This document shows positions 63,031 to 64,000 of a DNA stretch of 64,000 bases, in pieces (within the stretch, counting starts at the first letter, position 1; every line of letters begins with the position of its first letter). A program made the position numbers and the translations under genes. Under the pieces are notes generated by a model. That model ran no database searches, was not told the origin of the DNA, and saw only the letters and a list, made by a program, of their open reading frames with translations. The DNA is from Microbispora catharanthi (GTDB lineage: Bacteria > Actinomycetota > Actinomycetes > Streptosporangiales > Streptosporangiaceae). The stretch spans positions 212,005 through 276,004 of the forward strand of contig NZ_VDMA02000011.1 of NCBI RefSeq assembly GCF_006334915.2. Reading direction: 5' to 3'.

Positions 63031-63200
63031 CATGGCATCGGCGCCACCATTCCCGAACGCGCCGACCAGGTCCGCAACCGGCTGCGCAAAGGCCGCCGAG
63101 GCAGGCGGCCACTCGCCTTCGACCGAGGCGTCCACAGCTACGAAACGTGGTCGAACGCTGATTCAACAAGCTCAAGCAGTGGCGTGGCATCGCCACCCGC
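63031..63200 (+). pseudogene. IS5-type transposase fragment
   Basis: HGIGATIPERADQVRNRLRK through RRPLAFDRG, then in another frame VVER-stop-FNKLKQWRGIATRL (stop TGA at 63159-63161). This is the DDE transposase C-terminal region, with catalytic Glu context ERxFNRLKQWRGIATR, broken by a frameshift and a nonsense codon. Confidence 0.72.
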
Positions 63201-63201
63201 C

Positions 63202-63294
63202 TGGCGGCAACTGCACCGTCAAGGGAACGAGGTTGGCGGCTGCACGGTCGCCCGGCATATGCGCGAACTCGGCCTGCACGGCGCATTCGCCTGA
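63202..63294 (+). pseudogene. IS3-type OrfB transposase fragment
   Basis: WRQLHRQGNEVGGCTVARHM then RELGLHGAFA-stop resembles the N-terminal HTH-21 region of IS3 OrfB (VWRQLxREGxxVARCTVERL, MRELGLxGA). It follows the IS5 fragment without a gap, suggesting nested or deletion-joined elements. Confidence 0.65.
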
Positions 63295-63300
63295 AGCTAC

Positions 63301-63552
63301 TTGACCATCCAGGGCTCGGCTCGGGCCGTCCCTCTCGCTGAGGTCCGCGCGAGTCTGGACCTCGGTCGGTTGAGCGAGTTCATCCACACCTGGTGGCTGA
63401 TCGCGTGCGATTCGGTCAAAGATCCGCAGGGCCGCGGAGACGTCTACGAGCGGTCTGCCCACGTCCAGGAACTGGTCGACGCCGGCGGGCCGATTCCTCG
63501 GGGCGACAAGACATGGCGCCAACTGCTGGCGGAGCGCGGGGTCGAGCAGTAG
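63301..63552 (+). CDS. Orphan small ORF in the scar
   Basis: Up to 83 aa, start unclear (TTG 63301; no good ribosome site). VRASLDLGRLSEFIHTWWLI, SVKDPQGRGDVYERSAHVQE and RGDKTWRQLLAERGVEQ have normal codon bias and look like the 3' part of a real gene. No family recognised. Confidence 0.45.
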   Translation: MTIQGSARAVPLAEVRASLDLGRLSEFIHTWWLIACDSVKDPQGRGDVYERSAHVQELVDAGGPIPRGDKTWRQLLAERGVEQ

Positions 63553-63612
63553 GTGTACTCGATCGTCGAGCCCGATCCTGTCCTCACGGGTGCGTCTCAA
63601 CACATCGAGTGA

Positions 63613-63867
63613 TTATGGGGTGGCAGGGCTTTCATTCACGTCGGGGTTCGTCTGCACGCCGATGCGCCCGAGGGTGGCGTGGGAACGTCCGGCCTGGAAC
63701 TGGGCCTTCCGCAGGAGATCTTCGATCAATCGGGTGCGGTGGAGAACTTCAGCGAGCCGGGCCCCCGGGTCCGGGTCGCCGGTTCTGTCACGCAAGACAT
63801 ATCTAGTGGGCAGTGCTTTGACCTCGGTACGCACATGGGCGGCTACGGTGACGGCGGCCTCGATCAT
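63613..63867 (-). CDS. Small hypothetical protein in the scar
   Basis: 84 aa from ATG 63867: IEAAVTVAAHVRTEVKALPT, RLAEVLHRTRLIEDLLRKAQ. Charged helical protein. Good GC bias at third positions. No family recognised; may be a remnant of the integrated element. Confidence 0.45.
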   Translation of the reverse strand: MIEAAVTVAAHVRTEVKALPTRYVLRDRTGDPDPGARLAEVLHRTRLIEDLLRKAQFQAGRSHATLGRIGVQTNPDVNESPATP

Positions 63868-63949
63868 CTCGCTTAGGGCGCGTATCGGGTTGTGATCAAT
63901 CCTTGGGATTTGCCGTTGTGGCCGGGTCTGATCCGGTAGGTCCTCGTGT

Positions 63950-64000
63950 GTGACGCGGGCCCAGTTGACGGACGAAGAGTGGGAGTTCATCAAGCCGTAC
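63950..64000 (+). CDS. IS5-type transposase, N-terminus only (cut by window end)
   Basis: GTG 63950 opens MTRAQLTDEEWEFIKPY, the typical N-terminus of IS5-family transposases (LTDEEW-x-x-I-x-P). The gene continues beyond the window. Confidence 0.6.
   Translation, partial: MTRAQLTDEEWEFIKPY

Overview
The window is chromosomal DNA of a high-GC actinobacterium. GC is strongly biased to third codon positions, long spurious open frames lie antisense to most real genes, many starts are GTG, and several genes appear leaderless (a TAnnnT box about 7 nt before the start codon). A HrdB-type sigma factor next to a topoisomerase IV pair, a FasR-fabD-fabH-acpP-fabF cluster, DUF3145, DUF3052, DUF5998 and homodimeric AceE proteins fit Actinomycetia. 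Streptosporangiaceae (Nonomuraea/Microbispora-like) is my best guess by inference; no rRNA is present to confirm it.

Layout. 1-12.5 kb: end of the principal sigma factor, yaaA, a short AceE paralogue with a divergent GntR regulator, a collapsed ABC-transporter operon, GNATs, parE, an SPFH-domain protein and a beta-carbonic anhydrase. 12.5-24 kb: small membrane proteins, a frameshifted DJ-1/PfpI gene facing a GlxA-type regulator, parC, RecQ with a phosphoribosyltransferase-like tail, and a PfkB kinase. 24-31 kb: a GNAT/acyl-CoA-synthetase fusion, DUF5998, a phosphodiesterase, and a MarR-MFS-isochorismatase-like group with a sulfurtransferase. 32-36.6 kb: a tightly coupled minus-strand operon coding for a signal-less subtilase, an ECF-type sigma factor, a small beta-rich protein and a TPR-CHAT protease. 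This is the most interesting locus in the window. 36.8-46 kb: DUF3145, a secreted protein, an aldo/keto reductase with an HTH-like partner behind paired 23-bp operators, then an acyl-CoA carboxylase beta subunit and the type II fatty-acid synthase genes under a FasR-like regulator. 46-53 kb: a DUF2079 membrane protein, a DUF350/ATP-grasp/secreted-protein trio, a PHP protein, two WYL regulators and a VOC protein. 53-62 kb: a membrane-anchored trypsin-like protease, full-length AceE, DUF1918, YjbQ, DUF3052, an AhpE-like peroxiredoxin, a zinc-ribbon protein and a ROK kinase. 62-64 kb: tRNA-Val(UAC) followed by an integrase remnant, insertion-sequence fragments, orphan small ORFs and the start of an IS5-type transposase, i.e. 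a decayed integration hot spot.

How the parts work together. Most of the window is housekeeping: transcription initiation, chromosome decatenation (ParE and ParC encoded 6 kb apart), fatty-acid initiation and elongation with malonyl-type precursor supply, and pyruvate oxidation (two AceE E1 enzymes with no E2 or E3 genes nearby). Accessory content is limited to the CHAT/subtilase/sigma operon, the decayed transporter, the stop-codon-centred tandem repeats in four intergenic regions, and the tRNA-linked scar at the right end.
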